Below are positions 18,764-27,255 of a stretch of DNA of 34,103 bases, piece after piece. Under the pieces are notes generated by a model, which was given only the letters and a program-made list of their open reading frames with translations, had not been told where the DNA came from and did no database searches. The stretch's first letter is position 1; the number at the start of each line of letters is the position of its first letter. The translations under genes and the position numbers were made by a program. The stretch covers positions 1-34,103 of the forward strand of contig JAMOMB010000132.1 in assembly GCA_027068795.1 (NCBI GenBank), read 5' to 3'. The stretch comes from Sedimenticola sp. (GTDB lineage: Bacteria; Pseudomonadota; Gammaproteobacteria; Chromatiales; Chromatiaceae).

Positions 18764-19992
18764 TATTTTGCCTCCTGTGCGGCTTCCAGTTCAGCCTTGG
18801 TGAACAGAGGTGCGTAATCCGGCATCGGTGGTTTTTCCATCAGGATCTCTTCGCCAGAGAAAGCTTCCAGGAACGCTACCAGGTCTTCTTTTTCCTCATC
18901 CGTCAGGCCCAGGGGCTTGATCAACTTGGATTTGTTCTCGGGATAGGCGGTAGTACGGCCTTCTTCGTCAAAGCCGCCGCGGTTGTAAAAATCCACCACC
19001 TCTTCCATGGTGTAGAAAACGCCATTGTGCATGTAGGGCGCGGTATAGGCCGTATAGCGCAACGATGGCGTACGGAACTTGCCTTTGTCCCACTTGTTCT
19101 TGCCACGGAAGTAGAAACCCGGGTCAGCCTTGGTGGTTCGATAGCCTTCTTCGGTCATGCCCTTGGCATAGAGCTCGAAGCGGAAAGTCACCTGGGCCAA
19201 GCCATCTTCTTCCCAACGCTTGTTCGGCGGGACGCCTATATTGTGATAATCCTGATCCGAGGCCAGTTCACCATTGTGGCATTGGATACAGCCCGCCTTG
19301 CCGTTGAACAGCGCCATACCGCGCACCTGCTCTTCACTCAGGGCGCTCTTGTCTCCCAACAGATACTTATCCAAAGGGGTATCTCGCTGCACCAGAGTAC
19401 GCTCGAATGCGGCAATGGCTCTCCAGGCGTCGCCGATCAACGGCCACTCGGTGCCAAACACTTCTTTGAAGCGCTTGCGGTATCCGGGAATCAGCGCCAG
19501 CCGGGATTCCATAATGTCATTTTCACCATTACCTGCTACACCGCCTTTTGCAGCAGAAGGCGCCTGCTTCTCTAGGGAAGGCACTGAACCGGCCCAAAAC
19601 AAACGTCCGTAATATGCACTGTTGATAATTGTCTGGCTGTTGCGCCAGTGAACCGTACCGGGATAGCCGCGGGAGAAATCTTCCGCCCAGGCCCAGCCTT
19701 GATCCGGCTCATGGCAGGTGGAGCAACCCGTGGACGCATCACCGCCAATACGGGGATCAAAAAACAAGATCTTGCCCAGTTCAATTTTGGCCGGCGTCTG
19801 CTTGTTGTCCGGCGGAATCGGCGGCGGGCCCAGGGGAGCCAGCGGCGGCGGGCCGGATTGCGCGGTTCTGGCAGCCATGGCCTTTCCGGATGCGGCGCTT
19901 CCGGATTTTGTTTCCTGCGCCTGGCAAGCTGTCAATACTACGGTCGCAACGGCAGCCGCAACGAGGGTAGGAGCGATCTTCTTTATACTCAT
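18763..19992 (-). CDS. Di-heme cytochrome c peroxidase/MauG-like lipoprotein (IdrP-like)
   Basis: A 409-residue CcpA/MauG-family protein. The N terminus has a lipoprotein signal (VVLTACQ, Cys23) followed by a Pro-rich linker (GPPPLAPLGPPPIPP). Haem motifs are CSTCH (90-94) and CIQCH (235-239), with the usual LGKILFFDPRIGGD, NSQTIINSAYYGRLFWAG and TPSLRYTAYTAPYMHNG blocks. In iodate reductase clusters two such proteins, IdrP1 and IdrP2, are thought to remove hydrogen peroxide made during iodate reduction. This protein and the next are clearly paralogous but diverged. Strong AGGAG precedes the ATG; the gap to the upstream peroxidase gene is 14 bp. Which of P1 or P2 it corresponds to cannot be settled by eye. 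Confidence 0.87.
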   Translation of the reverse strand: MSIKKIAPTLVAAAVATVVLTACQAQETKSGSAASGKAMAARTAQSGPPPLAPLGPPPIPPDNKQTPAKIELGKILFFDPRIGGDASTGCSTCHEPDQGWAWAEDFSRGYPGTVHWRNSQTIINSAYYGRLFWAGSVPSLEKQAPSAAKGGVAGNGENDIMESRLALIPGYRKRFKEVFGTEWPLIGDAWRAIAAFERTLVQRDTPLDKYLLGDKSALSEEQVRGMALFNGKAGCIQCHNGELASDQDYHNIGVPPNKRWEEDGLAQVTFRFELYAKGMTEEGYRTTKADPGFYFRGKNKWDKGKFRTPSLRYTAYTAPYMHNGVFYTMEEVVDFYNRGGFDEEGRTTAYPENKSKLIKPLGLTDEEKEDLVAFLEAFSGEEILMEKPPMPDYAPLFTKAELEAAQEAK

Positions 19993-20006
19993 GACATTCT
20001 CCTCGA

Positions 20007-21113
20007 TTAGTTACGGACCTGCGTCCAGTTTTCGATTACGGGATATTCAGCCGGATAGGGCTGATCCCACACATATTCGGGACCGGTTAGCGGGTCACCG
20101 GAAAGAGATTCAAGAAACGCCACCAAATCCTTCTTTTCATTGGCGCTCAGACCAAGAGGCTTGAGCTTCTTGCTCTTGTTGCTGTCCTTCCCTCCGCCAT
20201 TGTTATAGAACTCGACCACATCGGGCAGGGTCTTGATCATGCCGTTGTGCATATAGGGGGCGCTGTATTTGAGCTCCCGCAATGACGGGGTGATGAACTT
20301 GCCCATATCCTTCTTTTCCAGGGTTATATTGAAATACCCCGGGTCACGCTTCATGTTCCTGTAATTGGGTATGCCCTGGAACATGGCAAACGCCATAAAC
20401 GCCTGATGGTTCATTGGATCCAGGAACACATCAAAATTTTCCGGAACCCCCGTATTATGCGGTTTCTGATCCGTCAGCAAGGGTCCATTGTGACACTGGA
20501 TACAACCTGCCTTGCCCTTGAACAGCTTCATGCCGCGTTTTGCAGAGGCGGACATCGTGCCCTTGTCAAAAGGCGCGCCCGTGGAAGTGAGGGTCTTCAG
20601 GTATTCAGGAATCGCCTTGCGCACGGAGCCGTTGGAAGGTTCACCGTAGCCGGCTTCCTTGAACATCTTGACGTACAAGGGATCCTGCTTCATGCGCTCC
20701 TGCATGATGCGCATGTCCATGTTCATGATGTAGTCTTCCGTGATCATTTCACGGGTCATGTCATTCAGGTTGGTGCCGATACGCCCATCCCAGTTCCAGA
20801 TATTCTTGTGGGCCGTATTCACCAGGGAAGAAGCATTACGAAAATGCCCGTTTCCAGGATAGCCTGGAGACAGCGCCTCTTTGCTGGCATATGCCTTCTC
20901 CGGCACATGGCAGTCGGAGCAGGCAATACCCGCATCCCCCGACAGGCGCTTGTCAAAGAACAGGCGCTTGCCCAGCGCGGCTTTCGCCTTGTCAATTTTT
21001 AACTGCGGTAAGGGTCCGATATCCGGATAGCTGGCGGCTTGCGCCGTCACAACCAATCCGACCCCCAGTGTGGCGGCCAGCAAAGCACGCCCCGTTGAGA
21101 CTCTTACAACCAT
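20007..21113 (-). CDS. Di-heme cytochrome c peroxidase/MauG-like periplasmic protein (IdrP-like), first gene of operon
   Basis: A 368-residue di-heme peroxidase-family protein with a cleavable signal (ALLAATLGVGLVVTAQA, mature end ASYPDIG). Haem motifs are CSDCH (65-69) and CIQCH (204-208); common blocks are LGKRLFFDKRLSGD, NASSLVNTAHKNIWNWDGR and TPSLRELKYSAPYMHNG. Unlike its partner it is a soluble periplasmic protein rather than a lipoprotein. The ATG at 21113 is chosen for its GGAGG (CTGGAGGAAATCCA) and because the signal peptide begins there; an open frame runs 60 codons further upstream without signal-like character. It leads the operon and carries the regulatory region with the FNR box. 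Confidence 0.87.
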   Translation of the reverse strand: MVVRVSTGRALLAATLGVGLVVTAQAASYPDIGPLPQLKIDKAKAALGKRLFFDKRLSGDAGIACSDCHVPEKAYASKEALSPGYPGNGHFRNASSLVNTAHKNIWNWDGRIGTNLNDMTREMITEDYIMNMDMRIMQERMKQDPLYVKMFKEAGYGEPSNGSVRKAIPEYLKTLTSTGAPFDKGTMSASAKRGMKLFKGKAGCIQCHNGPLLTDQKPHNTGVPENFDVFLDPMNHQAFMAFAMFQGIPNYRNMKRDPGYFNITLEKKDMGKFITPSLRELKYSAPYMHNGMIKTLPDVVEFYNNGGGKDSNKSKKLKPLGLSANEKKDLVAFLESLSGDPLTGPEYVWDQPYPAEYPVIENWTQVRN

Positions 21114-21158
21114 TGGATTTCCTCCAGGTCTATTATCAATTTGCCGGTATTGGGAGAC

Positions 21159-21175
21159 TTGGTTGCAACAACCAA
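21159..21175. repeat. Perfect 7-bp inverted repeat in the leader of the Idr-like operon
   Basis: TTGGTTG and CAACCAA flank a CAA spacer, 46 bp before the first start codon. It could be an operator or an RNA hairpin in the 5' leader; no matching regulator is encoded nearby. Confidence 0.45.
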
Positions 21176-21279
21176 TAACACGCGAACAACCGGCAGCCTG
21201 CCCACTACCATGCACAAAGCAGACCAATACGAAGAAGTTCCGCCAAAGCCCGTCAAAACCATGCTTTAGGTCAAACTTG

Positions 21280-21293
21280 TTGATCCAGATCAA
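21280..21293 (-). promoter_or_regulatory. FNR/Anr-type binding site upstream of the Idr-like operon
   Basis: TTGATCCAGATCAA is an exact match to the FNR consensus TTGAT-N4-ATCAA. It is centred about 173 bp before the start codon of the first peroxidase gene, and no plus-strand gene is near. This predicts induction under low oxygen. I do not find a convincing -10 hexamer at the class II spacing, so the exact promoter is unresolved. Confidence 0.7.
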
Positions 21294-21426
21294 AAACCCA
21301 CAGTATTTGTATTGAATAAATCGTTCTATTCACCCTGGGCAGGGCACCAATTTATTCAGGGTAAGCGGTTGCTCTCAAATGTTACGGCTGGGCGCGCAAG
21401 GCAACGGGAAAATTCTGCGCCGGGTG

Positions 21427-21449
21427 AAAAAATAGTCTCAGCAGAGCCT
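21427..21449 (-). terminator. Probable intrinsic terminator after the Sco gene
   Basis: On the minus strand AGGCTC-TGCT-GAGACT forms a 6-bp stem with one mismatch, followed by ATTTTTTC. It lies 22 bp after the Sco stop codon. The stem is weak, so efficiency is uncertain. Confidence 0.45.
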
Positions 21450-21471
21450 ATTGGATTGGTGTTGACAGGCC

Positions 21472-22068
21472 CTAGTTTCCTTCCAACACATAACGAATGG
21501 CCTCGCTGATCACTACCGGTGAGGTGCCATGGGGAAAGATAAAGCGCAGTTCTCCATTCGGCGCAATCAGGTAGGTGGCGGCGGAATGATTGACGGCATA
21601 GCCAAAGGCAGAGCCTTCCAATTCCACTTCATAATACTGGGCGCCATAGCGCGCAGCGGCATCGGCAAGCTCTTTTTCACCGCCGGTCACTCCCATGAAA
21701 TTGGGATGGAAGTAGTCCACATACTCATCCAGCAGTTCCGGTGTATCTCTTTTTGGATCGACGCTGACAAAAACGCCAACCACCTTTTCCAGCTCTTTTT
21801 CATCGAGTTCATTGAACGCCTGGGCCAGGTAGGAAAGCGAGGTCGGGCAAACATCCGGGCATTGGGTATAGCCAAAATACAGCAGCACCACTTTACCCCG
21901 GTAGTCCTTCAGGGCAAAGACGCCTTTGCTGCTGTGCAAAGCAAAATCCCCCCCCGGCGGAGCCTCGGTGACCGCGGGCGTTTCGGCATTGCCCTCAGGC
22001 TGGCCTTGCGCCAGGAGCAAGGGCGTCCACAGCAGCCATAAAACCAGCCATGCAGCTTTATAATTCAT
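21472..22068 (-). CDS. SCO1/SenC/PrrC-family copper chaperone
   Basis: A 198-residue periplasmic Sco protein with signal or anchor (WLVLWLLWTPLLLAQG). The copper site is Cys70-x3-Cys74 in GYTQCPDVCPTSLSYL and His161 in YAVNHSAATYLIAP. Sco proteins deliver copper to, or reduce the CuA site of, haem-copper oxidases and to NosZ. Its place at the end of a cytochrome bd-family operon, which has no classic copper oxidase, is unusual and suggests a copper need for this oxidase or the nearby cupredoxin. I chose the ATG at 22068, where the signal begins, rather than an upstream start at 22188 that would overlap the cytochrome gene. Confidence 0.88.
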   Translation of the reverse strand: MNYKAAWLVLWLLWTPLLLAQGQPEGNAETPAVTEAPPGGDFALHSSKGVFALKDYRGKVVLLYFGYTQCPDVCPTSLSYLAQAFNELDEKELEKVVGVFVSVDPKRDTPELLDEYVDYFHPNFMGVTGGEKELADAAARYGAQYYEVELEGSAFGYAVNHSAATYLIAPNGELRFIFPHGTSPVVISEAIRYVLEGN

Positions 22069-22102
22069 ATCTCTACTCGATGCAGGCGCCTGCAGCCTGC
22101 GT

Positions 22103-24520
22103 TCATGAAACCCGTTGTTTGCGCTGCGACCGCACCAGCAGCACCCCGGCAAGAAACACCAGAAAGCCGATGCCCGCCGGAACGCCATAGATCTTCAGCG
22201 TGTTGGTTTCCGGCGGCAGAATCAACCAGTACCAGGTGGTCAGGGTATGTTTTGCCCCGGCCTCCCCGTTGCTGCCGTCCCAGTTGGCAAAGGATACAGG
22301 AATAAACTGTCCTTCATCGAACAATACGTCGCCATTCGCCGAATATCTGGGGCGCTTCATCAGCACCCGCCAACGCCCTTCCTTCCATTCACCAGTGGCG
22401 CTGAGGCTGACATCCTTCTCCCTGGGCTTGAGCGTATTGTCGGGACCAGCACCGTCCAGCAACATCGCAACAGGTTCGCGCTTCGGCTCTACACTGCCCG
22501 CATTCCAGTACCAGATGGTGGTCTTGTTTTTGGCGTCACCATGGCGATACAACGGCTTTTTCACCATGGGCGCTGACATATAGCCATCTTCGTGGGGGAA
22601 TTGTATGGCGAAGGCATCCGCATGCATCTCCAGATTCTCGTCCTGCAATTCGCTGAAGTATTTGTCTCCCGGCACGCTCATGGTGCGGTCGTTCACCTCC
22701 AGCAGGAAGGCGATTTCTTTTTCATTGTACAAAGCGCGCACGGTAACTGCATCGTTCAATGGCGTAAACAGGCGCTCTTCCTTGATGATGTTGGGAACCA
22801 GATGCAAGGTAACCGCCGGCGCTCCGGACCAGCGTTCATCATCAACAGATGATGGCAACTCCCCTTCCAGCTTCTTGCTGCTGACCACAGGGCCATCTTC
22901 GGGCTGCACCGTGGTTTCCCGCAAGCTGTATACGAAGTTGGCGATATGCCAGCGATCTTCCAGACTTACCGGATCCTCATTGCCTTCTTCCAAAGCACGG
23001 TGCGCGGGCATGGGCGTACCAGGAATGCCAATGGACATGCGGGAATAGATCGCCTTGATGGTTTCATCCCGCTCCTTGTCTGCAGCAGCCAGTGATTGGG
23101 TGGCGCGCCAGGTCCAGGGTTTGGTCAGGTCCCGTGGCCAGATGCGGTTCCCCCAGTCGTCTTCCAGTTTTTTCCCGGAGCGGATATTGCCCCGGCCATC
23201 ATAGCCGTGGCATTCGGAACAGGATTTGCGAAATGCCTCCCTGCCTTTTTCCACCGATTCTCCGGAATATGGGATCTGCCCGGCGAGCGGCTCGACTTCG
23301 GTTATTACCCTAAAATCGGTTTTGGTATAGAAACCATCGTCGTCAAAGGCTTCTTCATCCGCATCCTCGGGCGGCCAGGCCATGGTGATATCAAAACCCT
23401 TGATTACCGGAATCAGGCTGCGGATCTGCTCATCGGTAAGCAAGGCACGCCCCTTGATTCCCCAGCCGGGCATGGCGGTGCCGGGCAGCCCGACCTTTAT
23501 GGTGGCGAACAGATCCTCATCCCGTGGCAGCTGGGTGCCCGGAGAACTCTTATACTTGAACAGCGCCAGGCTGAAATCCCGGGGTTTGGGATACATGAAC
23601 TCCGCCGCCACGCCATCACCGGCGCCGGTCTCGCCATGGCAGACTTCGCAGCGGAGCTTGTACAACTCCTTGCCCATGATGTTTTTGCGGCGGGCCAGCA
23701 CCTCATCTTTCATGCCGGTTACGATCTTGGAAATCTCGGGGTCCCAGATGCGCGGCACCTGCCCGTTGTAGTCGAAGATGAAGTTGATCACATCCCAGAC
23801 ATCTTTTTCTTCCAGCATTTCATGCCATACCGGCATGGCGGAATTCCAGGGCGTACCCTCCACAGGCAGGCCCGGACCGCCGGTAACGATGCGCCAGAAC
23901 AGGAAGGCTTCCTGCAACTGGGGAATAATGGTGGGATCCTGGAAATTGATCGGCTGGGGATTGAAGCCATGGGCATAATGTCCCTTGCCATCCAGCAAAT
24001 CCCCGTGACAATAGAAACAGTTCTTGTAATAGACGTCCCGCCCCGCGATGACGGATTCCTCGTACTTGCTCCAGCCTGCCTCCTTGTCTTTGGCCAATGC
24101 ATCCAGGATCTCATTGCGCACGGGGTTTTCCAGCGTCGCCAGATCATAGGTCTTGTTGTACACCTTGACCGTGGCGGGGGGCGCGGGATGCACCTGACGC
24201 AGCTCCACCGGCGCTTCCAGAGAAGGCCTGACCACACCATAGGCAACATAGGCCACCAGCAAGGGAATAGCGATGAGAAAGAACCAGCGCAGCAAAACCC
24301 TGTCATCATTTCGCAGGGTCGCCAGTATGGGCGCCTTGAATTCATTCCATTTCTCGTCATCAAAGGCGAAATACAAAAGAATGCCGATGATGGTAATGAT
24401 CATGTACTGGATCATCAGGGTTTTCGGCAGCACCGGCGGAAAAGCATTGTCGAAAACCAGCCAGGCCAGTACGGCAGCGATTACGGCCTGCCAGAATGCA
24501 GTAATGCGCAAGCCTTTCAT
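22103..24520 (-). CDS. Membrane tri-heme cytochrome c with C-terminal ethylbenzene-dehydrogenase-gamma-like heme domain
   Basis: An 805-residue multidomain protein. Three membrane helices come first (~10-25, 36-52, 78-97). Three cytochrome c domains follow, with CFYCH (168-172), CEVCH (291-295) and CSECH (434-438). Residues ~560-770 resemble the EB_dh heme-b-binding domain of the gamma subunits of ethylbenzene dehydrogenase and DMSO-reductase-type enzymes (blocks ERLFTPLNDAVTVRALYNEKEIAFLLEVND and HADAFAIQFPHEDGY). One C-terminal helix ends the chain (VPAGIGFLVFLAGVLLV). It probably relays electrons in the periplasm between a soluble donor and the oxidase. It overlaps the di-heme cytochrome gene by 4 bp. 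The EB_dh call is by pattern memory and should be profile-checked. Confidence 0.82.
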   Translation of the reverse strand: MKGLRITAFWQAVIAAVLAWLVFDNAFPPVLPKTLMIQYMIITIIGILLYFAFDDEKWNEFKAPILATLRNDDRVLLRWFFLIAIPLLVAYVAYGVVRPSLEAPVELRQVHPAPPATVKVYNKTYDLATLENPVRNEILDALAKDKEAGWSKYEESVIAGRDVYYKNCFYCHGDLLDGKGHYAHGFNPQPINFQDPTIIPQLQEAFLFWRIVTGGPGLPVEGTPWNSAMPVWHEMLEEKDVWDVINFIFDYNGQVPRIWDPEISKIVTGMKDEVLARRKNIMGKELYKLRCEVCHGETGAGDGVAAEFMYPKPRDFSLALFKYKSSPGTQLPRDEDLFATIKVGLPGTAMPGWGIKGRALLTDEQIRSLIPVIKGFDITMAWPPEDADEEAFDDDGFYTKTDFRVITEVEPLAGQIPYSGESVEKGREAFRKSCSECHGYDGRGNIRSGKKLEDDWGNRIWPRDLTKPWTWRATQSLAAADKERDETIKAIYSRMSIGIPGTPMPAHRALEEGNEDPVSLEDRWHIANFVYSLRETTVQPEDGPVVSSKKLEGELPSSVDDERWSGAPAVTLHLVPNIIKEERLFTPLNDAVTVRALYNEKEIAFLLEVNDRTMSVPGDKYFSELQDENLEMHADAFAIQFPHEDGYMSAPMVKKPLYRHGDAKNKTTIWYWNAGSVEPKREPVAMLLDGAGPDNTLKPREKDVSLSATGEWKEGRWRVLMKRPRYSANGDVLFDEGQFIPVSFANWDGSNGEAGAKHTLTTWYWLILPPETNTLKIYGVPAGIGFLVFLAGVLLVRSQRKQRVS

Positions 24521-25350
24521 CCTTTCTTCTCCGCCAGATAGTTCACGATCATCTCCAACTCACTCACGGTCATCTTGGATGCAAAATCAGAGGGCATGGC
24601 GGGCGGAAAACCTTCGGCCACCACCGCGTTTGGATCAACAATGCTTTGCCGCAGCTGCGCCTTGCTCAGGCGCAAGCCGACATCCAGCAAGCTCGGACCT
24701 ACCAGCGTATCCCTGCTATCCATTGCATGGCAGGAAGCGCATGCATATTTGGTCAATGCCTCTTCCGCTGTCGCCGCCGGGGCCGGGGCCTTTCTCCCCT
24801 CATCGCCGGCAACCGCCGAAGCCACTTCCGCCGCTGCTTCCGCCGCAGGCAAGGCCACGGTAACCTCGCCGCCATCTTTCGCCTGCAACCAGGCGATCAC
24901 GGCATCGACCTCTATCGGCGTGAGCTGTATAGGGGGCTTGTCCACCATGGGCATGGGCGACTCGGTATCATTACTGCCCTTTTTCCCCCAGCCGGCGACA
25001 ACATATTTGCCAGGATGAAGCAGGGACTCCCGGATATATTCCTCGGCATTCTTCGCATCACCCTGATAACGCTCATCCGCCAAATGCTTGTTGGCCAGCG
25101 CCACCATATCCTCTCCTGCAATATCCGGCGCCCGTCCCAGGGGGGCGGGCTGATGGCACAGGGTACAGGTGCCCTTGTTGTGGAAGATCTCTTCTCCCAG
25201 GGCAATGAAGCTTTCCATGGTCAGGGAGCCGAGATCCACCTCCTTTTCCACAGGAGCCTCCCCCTTTACCTGAGGAAGCAGATACGTCACCAGGGTAAAG
25301 AGCAGGGTCAACCCCAGACTGAATGCCAATGTCTTGAAAAGCACGCTCAT
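24517..25350 (-). CDS. Membrane-anchored di-heme cytochrome c
   Basis: A 277-residue protein with an N-terminal uncleaved helix (LAFSLGLTLLFTLVTYLLPQ). Two class I cytochrome c domains carry CTLCH (62-66) and CASCH (204-208). The linker between them is Ala/Glu/Pro rich (AAEAAAEVASAVAGDEGRKAPAPAATAEE). Methionines downstream of each motif (SPMPMV; PPAMPSDF) could be axial ligands. Its 4-bp overlaps with both the oxidase subunit and the tri-heme cytochrome indicate a stoichiometric complex. In the cytochrome bd superfamily, branches lacking the quinol loop are associated with cytochrome c subunits, which suits this gene. Confidence 0.88.
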   Translation of the reverse strand: MSVLFKTLAFSLGLTLLFTLVTYLLPQVKGEAPVEKEVDLGSLTMESFIALGEEIFHNKGTCTLCHQPAPLGRAPDIAGEDMVALANKHLADERYQGDAKNAEEYIRESLLHPGKYVVAGWGKKGSNDTESPMPMVDKPPIQLTPIEVDAVIAWLQAKDGGEVTVALPAAEAAAEVASAVAGDEGRKAPAPAATAEEALTKYACASCHAMDSRDTLVGPSLLDVGLRLSKAQLRQSIVDPNAVVAEGFPPAMPSDFASKMTVSELEMIVNYLAEKKG

Positions 25351-27251
25351 GCCTCACCTCCTGCCGCCGCGACGACAGGCTTCGGCTGCTTGCTCCCGCT
25401 CAGGCTCGCCACCCAGAACATGAACAGCACACACAGCAGGAACAGCACCGTCACCAGGGTGATCATGTTTCCTGCATAGCCGATGGCGGGAATAAAATTG
25501 TCCGGCGAGTTGTCCTTCATCACCGTATACACATGCCAGTGGGTCTTTACCGAAGAACGCACATAACCCATCAAGGCCATGAGCCAGGTAAAGGCGATGG
25601 GCAAGGCAAACAATGCATACTGCGCACGGTCCGGAATGCGTCCCCAATGGGACGGCAGCACCTTGGCTTTCTTGAACATCAGGGAATCGATCACCAGTCC
25701 GAACACAATGACCACCAGAGTGGTCATTACCTGGGCAACGGAAGAGCCCACCTTGTACACGGTATTGGTGAAGTAGCCATAGTACACGCCGAGGAAAATA
25801 ATATTCACCACAGCGCCTAGGTATACGGCGATCATCAGCGCATTCCCCATGGGCGCCCAGCTCACCGTGGCCACCTTGTCGGAACGGCGATAGATCTGGA
25901 AGGAAAGGAAGGTTGCGATCAACATCAGGTTCACCGCAATATTCTTTGCCGGCATGATGCCCAGCGGGCCAAGAATATGGTGATGACTCCCTCCCAGCAG
26001 GGATATTTCGGAAGCGGAAAGTATCAATGTGTGGGGCGTCACCCAGATGAGGAAGCAGACCACCAACACAAAGGCGATAATTTTTATCAGCCCCTTGTAG
26101 CGCTCCGAACCATCGGTGCGTGACATCCCCGACCACAGATAGAAATTGCCGGCCAGCAAGATGGTGCCAATGAGCACCGCCTGCACGATAAACAGCCAGG
26201 CGAGAATGCCGCCCATGGCGGTAATGCCCATTTGCTGCGAATAGGCATAGATTTCCGCCATCAGCCAGTAACCGGCGAAAGGCAAGGGCAAGAAGGACAG
26301 GATGGCGATGAAATTCGAAGTGTAGCCCATCCAGTCATAGTGGGCGCGTTTGACCGGATCCTTGGCGCTGAGGAATTTGAACGCCGCATAGGCGCCGACC
26401 ACGGCGCCGCCAAAGGCGATATTGGCGATGAAACGATGCAGATTGATGGGATTCCACAACGGCCCCTTCATCACCTCCCAGATATTGCCGACCACCACGC
26501 CCGCTTCGTCCACCCCGGACGGCGCCATCATGAACGTCGCCCAGGAATTGGCCATTACCATAATCGTCAGACCCGATGCGTTCAGCAACAACCCCAGGGT
26601 GAGATGCACCCATTTCAAATTTCCATAGCGGAGCGCATTCCAGCCGTAGTAATACACATACAGAAAGAAGCTCTCGAAAAAGAACAGGCCCGCATACACC
26701 AGCCACTGGGAGCCGAATACATGCATCAAATAGGCCATTAGATCCGGATACAGCAAAAACAAGGCCAGCGCCAGGGATCCGCCAAAGATGGCGGTAATGG
26801 AAAAACCCGTGAGGCTGATCTTCATGAACTCATGGGCCATGTCGTCATAGCGATCATCACGAGTGTAGACGCCAACCAGCTCGATCAACAGTACAAACAA
26901 GGGCACCGCCAGCACCAAGGCGCCAAAGAACAGGTGCATCTGGGCCAACACCCACACCACAGCCCTGCTGCTGACGCCGATGTTGGGGTAATCCGCGGAA
27001 CTGAGCCTGGGAGCCGCTCTCGGCTCCGCCTCCTGCTCCTGAATTGCAGCGGTTTCCACATGTACCTCGACCGGCGGCTGGCCCTGCAGGCGAACCTCTC
27101 CAATGGGCGCAATGCGCTCCTGGGCGCTGTCCATGCCGGTGCCGGCCCGAGCCACATCCGCCAGGCCGAAAACCAGCAATATCAGCATCGAAAGCAACAT
27201 CACCGCAAAACGGCCGCCGCCTGTGGGGTGTATGGATTCTGTCTGCTTCAT
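25347..27251 (-). CDS. CydA-like cytochrome bd-superfamily oxidase subunit, non-quinol type
   Basis: A 634-residue polytopic protein. An N-terminal ~90-residue extension with a hydrophobic signal/anchor precedes a CydA-like core. Key CydA positions seen: His106 in LAQMHLFFGALVLA (E. coli His19), Glu193 in FFFESFF (Glu107) and His272 in INLHRFIANIAFGGA (His186). No glutamate is found where E. coli has Glu99, and the GRQPW quinol-oxidase signature is absent; a GYVRSSVKTHWHV block occupies the late region instead. This points to one of the cytochrome c-associated bd-superfamily branches rather than a quinol oxidase. No CydB is encoded. It reduces, presumably, O2 or a related acceptor at the membrane with electrons from the downstream cytochromes c. 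Confidence 0.8.
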   Translation of the reverse strand: MKQTESIHPTGGGRFAVMLLSMLILLVFGLADVARAGTGMDSAQERIAPIGEVRLQGQPPVEVHVETAAIQEQEAEPRAAPRLSSADYPNIGVSSRAVVWVLAQMHLFFGALVLAVPLFVLLIELVGVYTRDDRYDDMAHEFMKISLTGFSITAIFGGSLALALFLLYPDLMAYLMHVFGSQWLVYAGLFFFESFFLYVYYYGWNALRYGNLKWVHLTLGLLLNASGLTIMVMANSWATFMMAPSGVDEAGVVVGNIWEVMKGPLWNPINLHRFIANIAFGGAVVGAYAAFKFLSAKDPVKRAHYDWMGYTSNFIAILSFLPLPFAGYWLMAEIYAYSQQMGITAMGGILAWLFIVQAVLIGTILLAGNFYLWSGMSRTDGSERYKGLIKIIAFVLVVCFLIWVTPHTLILSASEISLLGGSHHHILGPLGIMPAKNIAVNLMLIATFLSFQIYRRSDKVATVSWAPMGNALMIAVYLGAVVNIIFLGVYYGYFTNTVYKVGSSVAQVMTTLVVIVFGLVIDSLMFKKAKVLPSHWGRIPDRAQYALFALPIAFTWLMALMGYVRSSVKTHWHVYTVMKDNSPDNFIPAIGYAGNMITLVTVLFLLCVLFMFWVASLSGSKQPKPVVAAAGGEA

Positions 27252-27255
27252 CGTT

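Larger units (their letters stand above)
21114..21471. other. Regulatory intergenic region between the Sco gene and the Idr-like operon
   Basis: The ~358 bp hold, from right to left, the terminator of the oxidase operon, a GAA-N7-TTC element at 21314-21326 similar to the motifs at 27753 and 27903, the FNR box, a weak sigma-54-like GG-N10-GC pair (GG 21225-21224, GC 21213-21212) and the 7-bp inverted repeat. No gene is seen. Confidence 0.55.

Noticed and set aside
23096-24541. A 481-codon plus-strand frame opposite the tri-heme cytochrome gene.
   Set aside because: The minus strand has three CXXCH motifs and overlapping operon partners; the plus-strand product has no recognisable feature.
25347-27251. 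Annotation as an ordinary quinol oxidase CydA or as a NorB/haem-copper subunit.
   Set aside because: The N-terminal half aligns by eye to CydA helices, not to the haem-copper histidine pattern, but GRQPW and the Glu99 equivalent are missing and no CydB is present.
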